64,000 bases of DNA from Pollenia angustigena (lineage: Eukaryota; Arthropoda; Insecta; Diptera; Polleniidae). The stretch covers positions 170,544,478-170,608,477 of the forward strand of contig OV884058.1 of assembly GCA_930367215.1 (NCBI GenBank), written 5' to 3'. The notes under the pieces were generated by a model. That model was not told the DNA's origin, ran no database searches, and saw only the letters and a program-made list of their open reading frames with translations. Position numbers and translations under genes: made by a program. Positions 1-10,220 of this stretch are shown here, in pieces (the stretch's first letter is position 1; every line of letters begins with the position of its first letter).

Positions 1-208
1 CGTTTAAGAAGCCAAATGTGAACATACTATAACAGCACCAAAAAAGCGACAAAAATACCCGAAAAGCGTCGGAATGGCAGCACTGGCATATTTTAAATAC
101 AACCATGCAATAAAAATTAAATACGAAATGAAACGAATATGTGCTGCCAAGGTATATTTATATACCTTGTGTGCTGCCATTTTTTGCCGGTAAACATATT
201 AGAACGTT

Positions 209-214
209 TCAGTT
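209..214 (+). promoter_or_regulatory. possible initiator (TCAGTT)
   Basis: A TCAGTT hexamer matches the arthropod initiator consensus, with the presumed +1 at A211. It lies just upstream of a long leader-like stretch. I see no convincing downstream promoter element near +28 and no TATA box at -30. The motif is common by chance, so this is weak. Confidence 0.15.
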
Positions 215-1068
215 CCAATACGGGTTTCATTTTGTTTCATTCTCTGTGGGATATTAATCAGTTGTTGTTTTGCCCGTTTCCACGAAAGATCTTGTTTGCG
301 CAAAGTAGTGATGTTTGTGTAAGTTTTTTTTAAACGTGCGGAGTTTTGTGTTACCTCTTTTCACAAATGCAATTACAATAACAACAAAAAAGTGCATTAA
401 AGTAAAGAAGATATAAAAATAAGTGATTTTAAAGAAGAGAAAAGAGGAAGTTGCAAAACTAAACCTCTAAAAATTGCAGAAATAAAAATTAAGGAACTCA
501 TCAAACGGTCAGAGTTGTTAAAATTTAATAAAAATAGTGCTGATTTTGCTAAAAAATATAAACTTAATTTATATATTTTTTGCCAACTTATGAGTGGAGT
601 TTTGTGTTTTACAGTAAATTTTTGTGAGTGCTTGTGTGTTAGTTAAACGAAGAAGATAAGCAAATACAAATAATAAACGAAAATTAAAATATAGAAAAAA
701 ACAAATTTATTTTCTTTCTCTTCAAAAGAAGTGAAAAATGTTCAAGTAAATTTAAATTATTAATCAATTCTATATAAAATATAAAAGAAAAATTTGTATC
801 AAAAGAGTCATTTACATTGAGTTTCTAATGAGAGTTTCTTAAGTTTTCAATAAAAATATAATACAAAGTACAAAATATAAAAACGAATAAGAAAAAAAAT
901 TAAACCCACCATTAAAGGAATAGTAAGAAACCAAGTAACAAAAAAAAGAAAGATACAATCGAAATATTTAAGTTATTTAATAAATTTAAACTGACGTTAG
1001 TTTAAATAAAAAAAATTTTTTCGTGTTCAAAACTTTCAAGCGAAGGGCATTAATATTCGTGAAAAAAG
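211..1068 (+). other. leader-like (5' UTR-like) stretch, candidate non-coding first exon
   Basis: A-rich, pyrimidine-poor sequence with CAACAACAAA-type runs and GTGxATT/AAAGTG motifs resembles the long leaders of fly developmental genes. No long ORF is present. A possible splice donor (AAG then GTAAAA) follows at 1069. If real it would be exon 1 of a plus-strand gene whose first intron fills much of the window. The call rests on composition only, and AT-rich intergenic DNA can look the same. Confidence 0.2.
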
Positions 1069-1507
1069 GTAAAACCGTTTGCAGAAGCAAATAAAATGTT
1101 TAGTGTGCATGTGTGTGTTTTGTTTTTAGAGTTAAATAAAAAATTTTTTTGGCATAATTGGCAAATGCAACCTTGTGTAACGATATAAAAAGAAGCAATA
1201 GCAAGAAAAAGATCAATAGAAAAAAGACAACATAACGGACTGCAAACCCCAGTAAATATTAAACAAATAGGTACACGAAAATGTATGTATTTGGCAGGCA
1301 ACTTTTTTTTTAAGTTAACAAATTTCCAGTGTAAATAAATTTATTAAAAAATTGTAAATGGCGTTAAGTCCAAGTTTCTCTTGTGTTCTTTTCGGATGAC
1401 GTTTATCTCCTTCCGCCACAATATCAAAGTTCTATTCATAGAGCTGCCAATATTTAATAATAATAATTCCCCAAAATTTAAAAAACGGGTTTGATAAAAT
1501 TATAAAT
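1069..1507. other. AT-rich stretch, nothing recognised
   Basis: Low-complexity A/T-rich sequence with a short run of T and no ORF of note. I see no repeat boundary or coding signal before the foldback element that begins near 1521. Confidence 0.4.
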
Positions 1508-1520
1508 AGAATAAAGGGCT

Positions 1521-2347
1521 GAAGTGCACTTTACGGGGCGGGCGTACGAAAAAAAAAATAAAAAAAATATGCTACCCGATTCAGAATAAAAAAAGAAAAA
1601 AACCATAATTAAAATTTAAGGGGCTGAGGCCCGTGGTGCCCTCTGGACCCAAAAAACGGCCCCGCCCACTTTGTGATATGTGTGGGTACTCAAATTAAAG
1701 GTAATTTGCTCAGGATAACAAATATGTAAATCCTTGCGCTCGGCCGAAGGCCGATTATGCAGAGAAGCTTTAGTTAGCGAAGCCGGTATTTGTTATACCA
1801 TAGAAGAGAAAATCCTTGCGCCCGGTCGAATGCCGTCTATGCAGAGAAGCTATAGTTAGCGAAGCCGGTTTTTTTTATTTCATAGAGGAGAAAATCCATG
1901 CGCCCGGCCGAAGGCCGACTACGCAGAAAAGAATTCTTTAGAACATCGAAAATAGGCTATTAGTTACAAAAAAAAATTAAATTTTTTTTTTAAATCGAAC
2001 ATAAAACATTAAAAAATACAAAATAAAACAAAATATTTACAATCGTGAGCAAACTACCTTTAATTTGAGTACCTACACATAGATGTGAATGGATGGGGGC
2101 ACTTTTTTTACCCAGAGGGCCCCAAAAGTCCCGCCCATCCTAAATTTTATTATTTTCGTTTTTCTTGTACAATTACCTTTAATTTGAATACCCACATATT
2201 CCACTAAGTGGGCGGGGCGGTTTTTTTGGATCCAGAGGGCCCCACGGGCCTCAGCCCCCTTATATTTTAATTATGGTTTTTTTATTCTGAATCAGGTAGC
2301 ATCATTTTTTTTATTTTTTTTCGTACGCCCCGTAAAGTGCACTTTTG
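1521..2347. mobile_element. foldback/MITE with ~180-bp inverted arms
   Basis: The left arm (about 1521-1712) starts AAGTGCACTTTACGGGGCG and the right arm (about 2165-2347) is its reverse complement with few mismatches. Both arms include GGGCTGAGGCCCGTGG, CCCTCTGGA and the TCAAATTAAAGGTAA inner edge. A third, divergent inverted copy of the inner arm lies at 2055-2150. The centre carries an 82-bp tandem repeat (1728-1935). There is no ORF. A short derivative lies at 9508-9692. GC-rich arms in AT-rich DNA mark it as foreign. I could not fix a target-site duplication, so the superfamily is open. Confidence 0.8.
1728..1935. repeat. 82-bp tandem repeat, 2.5 copies
   Basis: Copies begin at 1728, 1810 and 1892 (AAATCC start), an exact 82-bp period. 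Each contains GCxCGGyCGAAgGCCG, a GCAGAGAAGC block and TAGTTAGCGAAGCCGGT. The third copy is truncated after the GCAGAAAAG block. The array sits inside the foldback element and is richer in GC than its surroundings. Strong small palindromes (CGGCCGAAGGCCG) occur in each unit. Confidence 0.85.
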
Positions 2348-2583
2348 CTAAAAAAAACTAAGTATTGGCAAATTGTTTTTGAATTATAGATCTATTTTTT
2401 AAATTAAAGCAAAAATGTGTAAATAAAACTTTAAACAAAAACATCGGACAACACTGCATTAAATATTAGATAATATTTCACTGAAAATGACCAACAAGGT
2501 TGGTTAAAATATCGGAAGAAATAAATAATATTAATAAAAAATTTAAAAAGTATAGTTTTTTTTTATTCTATTTAATACCTATA

Positions 2584-2733
2584 ACAGGACCCTGTTTTTT
2601 AAAACTACAAGTTACATATCTACAATTAAAATACATTTAAAAAGCAATTATTTTACAATTTTTGTTTTTGATTCAAACATATTTGACTTGTATATTTGTA
2701 ACTTGTAATTTTGAGAAACAGGGCTCTGACCCT
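2584..2733. repeat. short inverted-repeat element
   Basis: About 35-40 bp at each end pair imperfectly: CAGGACCCTGTTTTTTAAAA on the left and the complement of GAGAAACAGGGCTCTG on the right, then TACAAGTTAC/GTAACTTGTA. It may be a small MITE. No target duplication is evident. Confidence 0.5.
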
Positions 2734-3186
2734 TGTTTTTTTTTTGTTAATAATAAAAAATTTGTTATCAAAATATTTTCAAATATGTATATACATCCAA
2801 AGTTTAAACGCAGCCAAATTTATCAAAAAAAAAAAAAAAAAAAAAAAAGATAAATATATCCATGCTAACTTTTCATTTTTGTAAATTTGTTCAGCAAATT
2901 TTAAACAGATATTTTGGAAATACCTATCAGTGTAAATATTTTAAAATAATTTTTAAATTGCTTTCTTTTTTCATCCACAATACCATTAATGTATAAAATA
3001 TTATAAAATCCGACCTTCACTCTTCTACAACACAACAGAAAATTTGCTTGTTACAATTTAATCCAACCTCTGAACCTCTGAAAGATTTGAAAAAGTACTA
3101 AAGAATATGTTTTAAAACCACAATTTTTTATGCTTATCGACGTAAAATAAACTTTGTTCACCTGAGTAAACGCTTGTCTTTTTAAC
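2734..3186. other. AT-rich stretch with poly(A)
   Basis: Contains a run of about 23 A at 2825-2848 and otherwise plain AT-rich sequence. I see no gene or delimited repeat. The poly(A) could be a retrotransposon tail but nothing coding precedes it. Confidence 0.4.
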
Positions 3187-3336
3187 TTCGTACAGACGGA
3201 GGTCAGATCTTACAATGTTGTCATTTTTCTGACAATGGTGTTATTGTCAGATGCATTAATTTTACACATCTGCCAAATGAAAATGAGCTTACAATGTTCC
3301 CACATTATAAGATCTGACCATCGTCTGTACAAAGCT
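3187..3336. mobile_element. 150-bp palindromic MITE
   Basis: Ends are inverted: GTACAGACG then GGTCAGATCTTA near 3192-3214, and TAAGATCTGACC then CGTCTGTAC near 3308-3330. The middle contains a smaller inverted pair (TTGTCATTTTTCTGACAA and similar). It is non-coding and has no clear target duplication. Confidence 0.65.
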
Positions 3337-3510
3337 TTAGTCTTGTACCAATTCGTTCATTTATGTAGCCGGTCATTTTCAAGCATTAGAAAGAATCCCA
3401 TTCCTTTAATTGTTTAAGCTCAATCGCTCTTTTTTATACCGTTCACCAGATTAGTAAAAAAAGAACAAAATAAGGGACAAAAAATGTTTTATAGTAGAGA
3501 ATTCGTATTA

Positions 3511-3844
3511 CAGTCAAAGCCCAGTTTAACGAATGATATAATGTTCAGACCTTTCGTTATACCGAGATATTCGTTATAGGTATCGATCAGTAATTTTATG
3601 ATCTGTTATGAACGATTGCTTTAACGTACTTTGAAGTCCTCTTTGTATTGCTTCTTCTTGCAACTCCCTAAATACAAGCGACAGAAATCTAACGGTTCTG
3701 TAACGATTTTTTTTATTTCGCTTTGCCATTCCTTAATTCGAGATTATTTTGTTTTTGCCATTCGCTATAGGTATAAGGTAGTAAATGTATTCGTTATGTC
3801 GGATATTCTTTAAACTGCGTATTCGTTATACCGGGCTTTGACTG
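3511..3844. mobile_element. pogo/Tigger-like non-autonomous element, TA duplication
   Basis: It starts CAGTCAAAGCCC and ends GGGCTTTGACTG, flanked on both sides by TA (3509-3510 and 3845-3846), as expected for the Tc1/mariner superfamily. The CAGTC start and the subterminal CGTTATACCG motifs resemble Tigger/pogo termini. On the minus strand a short lysine/arginine-rich stretch (about 3594-3728) may be the eroded start of the helix-turn-helix region. At 334 bp it cannot encode a transposase. Confidence 0.75.
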
Positions 3845-4940
3845 TATTTACAAACAAAAATAATGTTATACAAACCAAATTTAACAAATAGTTTTTGCAA
3901 TTAAACTAAAGAAAAGAATAAAAAACACTAGATTTAACTTTAACTTGTAGTCAAGTTTAAAAATCGTTATGATAAATATAAATCAAACTAAACAACATAA
4001 CATGAACGACATAACTCTTGTCTATCCATAAGATCCAAAACAACGAGTTTAACTGACTTAATTTTATATAATTTTTATATAATCTAAAACTGCAATATTT
4101 TTTAACAGTACATAACGTATTAACTATAATTATTATTACTACACTTTGTTAGAAAGGGCTGGTTGTCGGTATATAGAAAAAATAAACGATTTTTTGCAAC
4201 AAATTTAAAATTTTTCTTTTTATTTGTAGATTTGTTTAATCTCTAAGGGCATTTGCTTAAAGTTCGTTTTTCATGTCAAATAAAAATAAAATTATATGAA
4301 CAACTATTTTTAAATATGAATTGATACCTATTTAAATAGAATTGGTGAAATAGCCCGATAATCTTTTACAAATATGATTATATTTTTGATGTTAATTGAA
4401 TCGAACTTTGGCAACTCTTTTTTTACAAATAAAATTTTTTTTCAAATTCCCTTTTTTTTTTTTAAACAATTGCACTTCTTTCCGCTGTTTTTCGTTTCAG
4501 CAAATTTCTTAATCTAAAGAAGTTTTCCAATTAATTGCACTTGTTTCTTTAACTCTCTTACCTTCTTTCTTTCTTATTTTAACAAACAAACAACAACAGC
4601 AACTACCATTAAAACTTTACCAAATAGAAAAGTGAAGTAAAAGAGAAGTAAACTAGAAAAACTTTTTGTGTTTTTGAAATTGTTTCTTTTCTTTTGTTCC
4701 TAGGGTTTGTTTACCATTATTTTGCATTTGTGTGTGAGTTTGATTGTTTTTTTTGTGTGAGAATAAAGTTTAATATGTATTTGTTGTTTTATAGGTATTA
4801 TTTTTCTAATTTTCCTTTTACCTTAATTTTAGTTTTAAATGATGTTTGGCAATAATCTTTACTAGGTACATAGGTACCTACTAAAAATTAAATTTTAATC
4901 AAAATCATGGTAGAATAAGTACAAGGTAATAGGTATCTAG
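3845..4940. other. AT-rich intergenic/intronic stretch
   Basis: Plain AT-rich DNA with T-runs and no convincing ORF. CAACAACAGCAAC-type and polypyrimidine tracts near 4480-4620 could suit an intron but show no exon. I see no delimited repeat. Confidence 0.4.
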
Positions 4941-5215
4941 TAGAGTTGTCAACCGATTAAGAATAATTCGATTAATCGATCAAACAAAAACAATCACTTG
5001 TTCGGACAATTTTAAAATGGCGATTTTCGAATAACGAATAAATCGATTAAATTATGTCGATCAATCGAACAATTGTTTTTTATTAAAAAATAAATTAATA
5101 AAAGACTAATAAGAAATAAAAGCTTGGAATTTGATTTATTGGCATACGTTTTTAGCGATTTTATACAAAATGTAGGTAATTAATCTCAATGTTTAGTAGG
5201 CAAAAACCGTGTTAA

Positions 5216-5658
5216 CCCTTCTGCATCCCTTGGATATGTGCCCTTCCTATGATCCTTTGGGTCAATATGACCCAACAATAAAATGTTAACAGCATTTCAT
5301 ATTTAAGTGTAATAAAAACAAAAGCGATTCTATTGATTATTTGACCGAAAAAATTATTGATCGATGATTCTGAATGCAGATGAACTCAATTCAATAGAAA
5401 ACAAATTTTAAAGTGGAATTAAACCTGCAATATCGCATGTTGGGTCAATATGACCCAATGACGATTTAAATGTGTGTAAATCGTGTTTTTTGGAGGGGGA
5501 AGGAAAAACTAAAATTTTATTATTTTCATTTAAATTTATTATTTTTGTCCCTGTAATGGATAAATTGAAGTTTCACGTCCATATCTTATATTTAAAGGGA
5601 CAAATTTTGCGTTTGAAAACCAAAATTGGGTCAAATTGACCCAAGGAGTGCAGAAGGG
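5216..5658. mobile_element. piggyBac-like MITE in TTAA, nested in hAT
   Basis: CCCTTCTGCA begins right after TTAA (5212-5215) and TGCAGAAGGG ends right before TTAA (5659-5662). This is the exact TTAA duplication and CCC/GGG terminus typical of piggyBac-like elements. Inner repeats include CCTTGG/CCAAGG near both ends. A 17-bp palindrome, TGGGTCAATATGACCCA, occurs at 5258 and 5441 and a close variant at about 5636. The element is 443 bp with no ORF. It inserted after the surrounding hAT element. Confidence 0.88.
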
Positions 5659-6242
5659 TTAAGTACCTATTCATTGTATTTCAAAAATGTATCTTATGTT
5701 CGTATTTAATAAATCTTTGATAAACAATTGTAACAGCTGTTTTCTTTTTAAGTCAAACGTTAAACAATTTTCATGAAATGTTGATTAAGTTAATTATAGC
5801 CGTTCACATTACATTTGAGATGATTTAGATGACAGATGATAAAGAACAAAAATGCAACAAACAAATTTAAATTTCTTTTAATTATTAAAAATTGATATAA
5901 ATACTTTAATTAAGTGATCAGAACATCATTTTAAACATATTAATTATGGAATTGTGAAAATTTACGAATTATTTAAAGTCAAATAAAAACATTACGAAGA
6001 AATCATGGTCGGTTGTACACGTGAGGGGTACTTACATGGTGACCGATTCTATATTATACTCAGTTTGAGGTATGTTCAGAGGATTTGATGTGATTAATGA
6101 AGTGATTAAGTTGTAATCATGTCATTTTGCAAAGATTAACAAATAACTTCAATATATGGTTAATCATCTCGATTTTTATGTGATTAGAGCTTAAGCACGC
6201 TCGAGTTGCTTAAACGCGCTTAAAGTGTGAACATAGCATAAG

Positions 6243-6548
6243 TGTCACAATATTACAGTAGAAAACGATGTAGTAGAAGATAATCCAACGACATCAAAAT
6301 ATGCCGAACTTCTTCCAATGGAAAAATACATACAGAGAGACAGCGGTTGTTTTATAGAAGAAATTGTACGCAAAAGTTTGGCTGAAGATGGAAGGTATGC
6401 AAACGCCTTTCGAAAATCCAAAGTTGTATCGGATTATTTAAGAATTAAGGATTTTACGATTCCTTTAAGTAATACAACGATATGGAGCTTAGATGAAAAG
6501 TTGTACGCATCAAAAAAAATAAGTCATTGTGGATTTGAGAAAAAATAA
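6243..6548 (+). pseudogene. hAT transposase N-terminal fragment
   Basis: An open frame of about 101 codons ends in TAA at 6548; an internal ATG at 6318 gives 76 residues. The segment IEEIVRKSLAEDG...FRKSKVVSDYLR fits the conserved stretch after the BED finger of hAT transposases, where an EEI(V)xxLxAEDG motif is followed by a short S-x-x-x-x-x-L helix. No BED finger is visible upstream and no RNase-H-like catalytic domain follows. It lies inside the hAT element at 4941-6744 in the same sense throughout. Family assignment is by motif memory only. Confidence 0.6.
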
Positions 6549-7894
6549 AGAAGAAAATGGAAGATTTTCCATAGTTGTAAATTAACGGACGGATGTATCT
6601 TATTTAATATATATAATTTTTTTAATTCGTTATTTTCATCGATTAATCGAATAATTTTTCAGATTTAATCGTTAGATCGAAAGAACAAAAACAATTATTT
6701 GAATTATTCGAACAAAGCTGAAATGCGAATAATTGACAACTCTAGTAGCTAGTCATTAGAAATTTTGTTCTCAATTTTAAAACCCATATAACGTCAAAGA
6801 AAATAAATTAAGACAAGCGTCAAAACTCAAATAATTTAATTTGACATAACATGGGTAAATAATGACAACTCTCCCTAATGAACCTACTTGGTACATGGTG
6901 AAATTACTACAAGGTGGCAGCGCTAGCTGTTGTTGTACAACAATACAACAAAAACAGGCAAATTTGTTTGTGTAATAAACTCCGTGCTGTCAAAAATTTT
7001 GTGCAACAACGTTGCCATTGTTTGTTAAGCCTTAGGCCAATGTTACACGTTTAATAAATACTTATATAACAAAATCGAAAAGATATTAAAGTGGTAATTT
7101 TTGATGCTAAAAGGATCATAGAAATCAATACACATATAAACATTGCATAATGAGAATTTAAATATTGAAGTCTAAGGGGAATGTTATTTCTGGAAGGGCG
7201 AATAGAAACAGAAAGCTAAGCATTACGAAGTAGGAATTCTGAAACAATTTCGTTATTAAACAAATTGTGCATTAAGAAGAAATCTAATTTATCATAGGTA
7301 TTAAATAACATTTTTTTACAGTTTTATACCCTTTATCAGCCGTGGTGTATGAGGAGATACTACGTTTATCATTCTATGTGAATCTTTTTTTTTATATTCA
7401 TCGAAGATCCCATAAAGTTTGTAAATATGTATATTCTGTGTATTTTAAGTTGATTTAGCAGTTTGGGTTTCAAATTGTTTCTAGTTCTTCAAAGATGTTT
7501 TTATTAGAAGAAGAGTTAAGCTCCCAAATGTGAAACTACCTCCCTAAAAACTAACATAAATTTGTTGCAGAATTTCAACAAAAACTCTTTTATGACACCA
7601 AATATGGTGAAGGTCGGTTCATAATTTACCTACGGCCCCATGTTAACTCAAAATTTAAAAATTTTCTGTAGAAGCAAAATAATTTTTAATTTTATATTAA
7701 AAGTATATAAAAAAACTAACAGCTAACTGGTAGTTAATTATAACTGAACTTGCTGAAATTAGCCGTTAAATGTATCATAACTACAATATATATAGAAAAC
7801 TGGTCGAGTCCAAAGGATTTTGGTTAACAAGTTTGGTCGAATAGAAAATGTTCAGTGGTAACGCTGATCTGCAACAAATAAAACGAAAAATATT

Positions 7895-8384
7895 AAGGGA
7901 AATCACGATGGGAAGTGCAAAGTGTGCAAAAATACACACATTTGCAGAACACAACAACAAAATGTACGTATTTGCAATTTGCTCTTTTTTACTTCGTTTG
8001 CACTAAAAAAAACCATGAGCAAAGTTAGTAGTGCATATTTGCTTAGTTGCAAACAAATGTAAACAATAACATTTGACGTATTAAGTGCCATATTTTTTTA
8101 AGAAAACTTATAAATTGAACATTTTCGCAGATTGTAAAATAAAATAGAGAATTAAATTTAAATTAATTAAAAAGACAACATTTATTTTAATTTGCTTGTG
8201 TATAATTGTAAACAAATTCAGATTTTTTACAGTGCTGCCAGAAGTTTTTAGTGTTGCCAGAATACATTTTTAGAAAAATAGCATATTTGCACAAAAATAA
8301 AAGTGGTATGCTCACGATCAATCATAATATGCACTGCAAATTTACACATTGCAATTTTGCACAATGACCATCGTGATTACCCTT
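7895..8384. mobile_element. 490-bp MITE nested in the P-like element
   Basis: Ends are AAGGGAAATCACGATGG and its near complement CCATCGTGATTACCCTT. Subterminal TGCAAA/TTTGCA blocks recur many times on both sides. Flanks share ATT (7892-7894 and 8385-8387), though shifted alignments give TTA or TTAA/TTAT, so the duplication length is ambiguous. The interior also has two GCTGCCAGAA-like blocks near 8230. There is no coding region. Confidence 0.75.
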
Positions 8385-8574
8385 ATTATGAAAAATTACT
8401 AAAAGATTCACACTTAAAATTTTTATGTTTTTTGAGTTAAAAACAAATGTTTTTCCACTATTTTTTCACTACAAGTACTTTGTAGATTTAAAGAAAGTGG
8501 CGCACAAGTGCATATCAAAAATAAACGCATTTTTCAAACGTACATACGACGTGGCCACACACACAATTATTTTT

Positions 8575-9193
8575 GGTGCCTATTATGAACTAAATTCGAT
8601 TTTCGACTGCTGTCGAATTAGCTGATCGAACGAATCTTCATTTGGTATTATGGCGCGCATTCGATAAAAATTTACTATTGTGATTTTGTTAATTCACAGT
8701 AGTACATTTTCGATCAGCTGTCACTTAAAATAAAAAATTTTTGTTTACAAATTTAAAAAATAAAATTAAAGTTAAACGTGATTACGGCGAATTATGGTTG
8801 TTCTCAAATAATTTAGCTTCAGTGGGGTTTCATCCCATTTTTTTACATGCTGAACTTTGCTGCAAATCATTTGGTGAAAAAAGAATTTTGTTCCATAAGG
8901 AATATGAGCGCTTCCAATTGCTGTTAACGACGTTGGACTTGCATAAAATGAACAAAACAGATTAAGAATATTGCATTTGGTATACGAACACCAAACAATT
9001 TACAAATAGTTAAATTTTCAACAAGTTTTTTACATTTATTTGCACAGGCAAAAGCAAATTTGTTTTCGTTGAAAAATTCGATGCACAACGAAACTTTCGA
9101 CAGTGCTGCCAACTCATAATACCAAATTAAGTTTCGATAGTCGATGTTCGATAGCCAGCGAAAATCGTTTATATATAACTCATAATAGGGGCC
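8575..9193. mobile_element. 619-bp MITE nested in the P-like element
   Basis: Left end GGTGCCTATTATGAACTA and right end TCATAATAGGGGCC are inverted, followed inward by further inverted blocks (CGATTTTCG, TCGAA repeats, ATTTGGTATTATG/CATAATACCAAAT). A 74-codon ORF at 8741-8965 and a 104-codon reverse ORF at 8924-9238 match nothing I know; the reverse ORF crosses the element edge and is likely chance. Confidence 0.7.
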
Positions 9194-9507
9194 TTTGTTT
9201 AAAAAAAAAAAAATATTAGCACACCTAAAGACACACATATAAAAACCAAATACGATTTATTTTTTGCAAATATTTTAATTGTTATACACAATTTTCATTC
9301 AAAAACCGCACAAAAATTATGATTTTTAATTTTTTTTCGAGAATGTAAACATAAACAAAAAAAAAAAAAAAAATGACATCTTGGTTCTCACCACAGTTAA
9401 GCCAAAAATTACCAGATGCCGTAGTGATGCCACCTTGTAGTAATTTCACCATGACTTGGTACTTATTATACCTTCTATGATCAAAATTAGATTTAAACTA
9501 TATTTTT

Positions 9508-9692
9508 GACAAAAGTGCAGTTTACGCGGCGTACGGAAAAAATAAAAAAAAAAAAATTAACCCCCTGTGGAATTAAAACCAAAATTAAAATTTGAGGGTG
9601 CAGTTTTTTGGTTCCAGTGGCCCCACGTGCCTAAGCCCCCTTAAATTTTAGTTTTGGTTTTTTTTGTTTTTATATTCTGAATCTGATGAACT
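9508..9692. mobile_element. deleted copy of the 1521-2347 foldback
   Basis: CAAAAGTGCAGTTTACGCGGCGTACG on the left matches that element's terminus (CAAAAGTGCACTTTACG...), and AGTGGCCCCACGTGCC, AAGCCCCCTTAAATTTTA and ATTCTGAATC on the right match its other arm. The centre, including the 82-bp array, is absent. It ends near 9692 in truncated form. Confidence 0.75.
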
Positions 9693-9758
9693 GCCCTTCA
9701 GCCATATTTTTAACTAAAAATAAAATTAAAATGATCTGAATATTTTTCTTTGTTGCAG

Positions 9759-9882
9759 TGTATAAACAAAATATGTATGTAGATCACATTCAAAACATTT
9801 TTGTGGATTGTTGTGCAACTGCCGCTATTTTGTGATGTGAATTTTTTGTTATTGTGGATTATCAAAATGATTGTAGCAACAG
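9759..9882 (+). other. candidate small exon with start codon
   Basis: A good acceptor (TATTTTTCTTTGTTGCAG, ending 9758) precedes 124 nt that end at a strong donor, CAG/GTAAGTTT (GT at 9883). The stretch ends with ATG at 9867 in a favourable TCAAAATGA context, reading five codons before the donor. That arrangement fits a second exon holding the last of a 5' UTR and the start of translation. The next exon is not identifiable here. Splice-like motifs are frequent in AT-rich DNA, so this stays tentative. Confidence 0.25.
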
Positions 9883-9904
9883 GTAAGTTTTAAATAGTAT
9901 TTTT

Positions 9905-10220
9905 TGCTGATACTTGTAACGCTTTAAAATAAATATTGTTCCTAAGCCCACTTTATATCGATCGACTCAGAATCAGTTTTAAAGTCGATCTATCGATGTC
10001 CGTCCGGCTGGCTGTCCATGTAAATCTTGTGCGCAAAGTAAAAGTCGCAATTTTGGATTGGAAAATTTAATGACATTTGGTACATAGGTATGTTCTAATT
10101 ATCACAAGGGCCAAACCTCCAAGCCAAGCATATGTTGATATTAAGATTAAATTTGATTCAAAATTATTTTATGGAAATCTAAATCATCCTATCAAATTTT
10201 ATTAGAATGGGTCCATATTC
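9905..10220 (+). repeat. muscoid dispersed repeat, copy 1
   Basis: Contains CGATCGACTCAGAATCA, GATGTCCGTCCGGCTGGCTG, CCATGTAAATCTTGTGCGCA and the CGCAATTTTGGA block in the same order as copies near 16205, 47930 and 62705. It lacks the terminal ACAAGTAAG sequence. Non-coding. Confidence 0.8.

Larger units (their letters stand above)
4941..6744. mobile_element. hAT element with 8-bp target duplication
   Basis: Terminal inverted repeats are TAGAGTTGTCAA at 4941 and TTGACAACTCTA ending at 6744, followed by related subterminal ATTCGATTAATCGAT blocks at both ends. Flanks are GTATCTAG (4933-4940) and GTAGCTAG (6745-6752), 7 of 8 identical, the hAT duplication length. The 1804 bp include a later piggyBac-like insertion at 5216-5658. 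A remnant of the transposase N-terminal region survives at 6243-6548. It lacks the catalytic core, so it is non-autonomous. Confidence 0.88.
6894..9453. mobile_element. P-element-like insertion, 8-bp duplication
   Basis: The ends form a perfect 26-bp inverted repeat: CATGGTGAAATTACTAC... from 6894 and its complement ending in ...AATTTCACCATG at 9453, both containing AAGGTGGCA. Flanks are an exact direct 8-bp duplication, ACTTGGTA, at 6886-6893 and 9454-9461. The start CATGxTGAAATxACxxxAAGGTGG closely follows the known P-element terminal repeat, and P elements make 8-bp duplications. Two MITEs (7895-8384, 8575-9193) inserted later; without them about 1450 bp remain. No THAP domain or transposase ORF is visible, so this is a non-coding derivative. 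Confidence 0.85.

Noticed and set aside
1..40. TGAACATA...ATAACAGCA near both window ends (1-40 and 63975-64000)
   Set aside because: Only about 19 bp with mismatches in AT-rich sequence; not enough to call a repeat or a circular junction.
8924..9238. 104-codon reverse ORF
   Set aside because: It crosses the terminus of the nested MITE and the P-like interior, so cannot be an ancestral gene.
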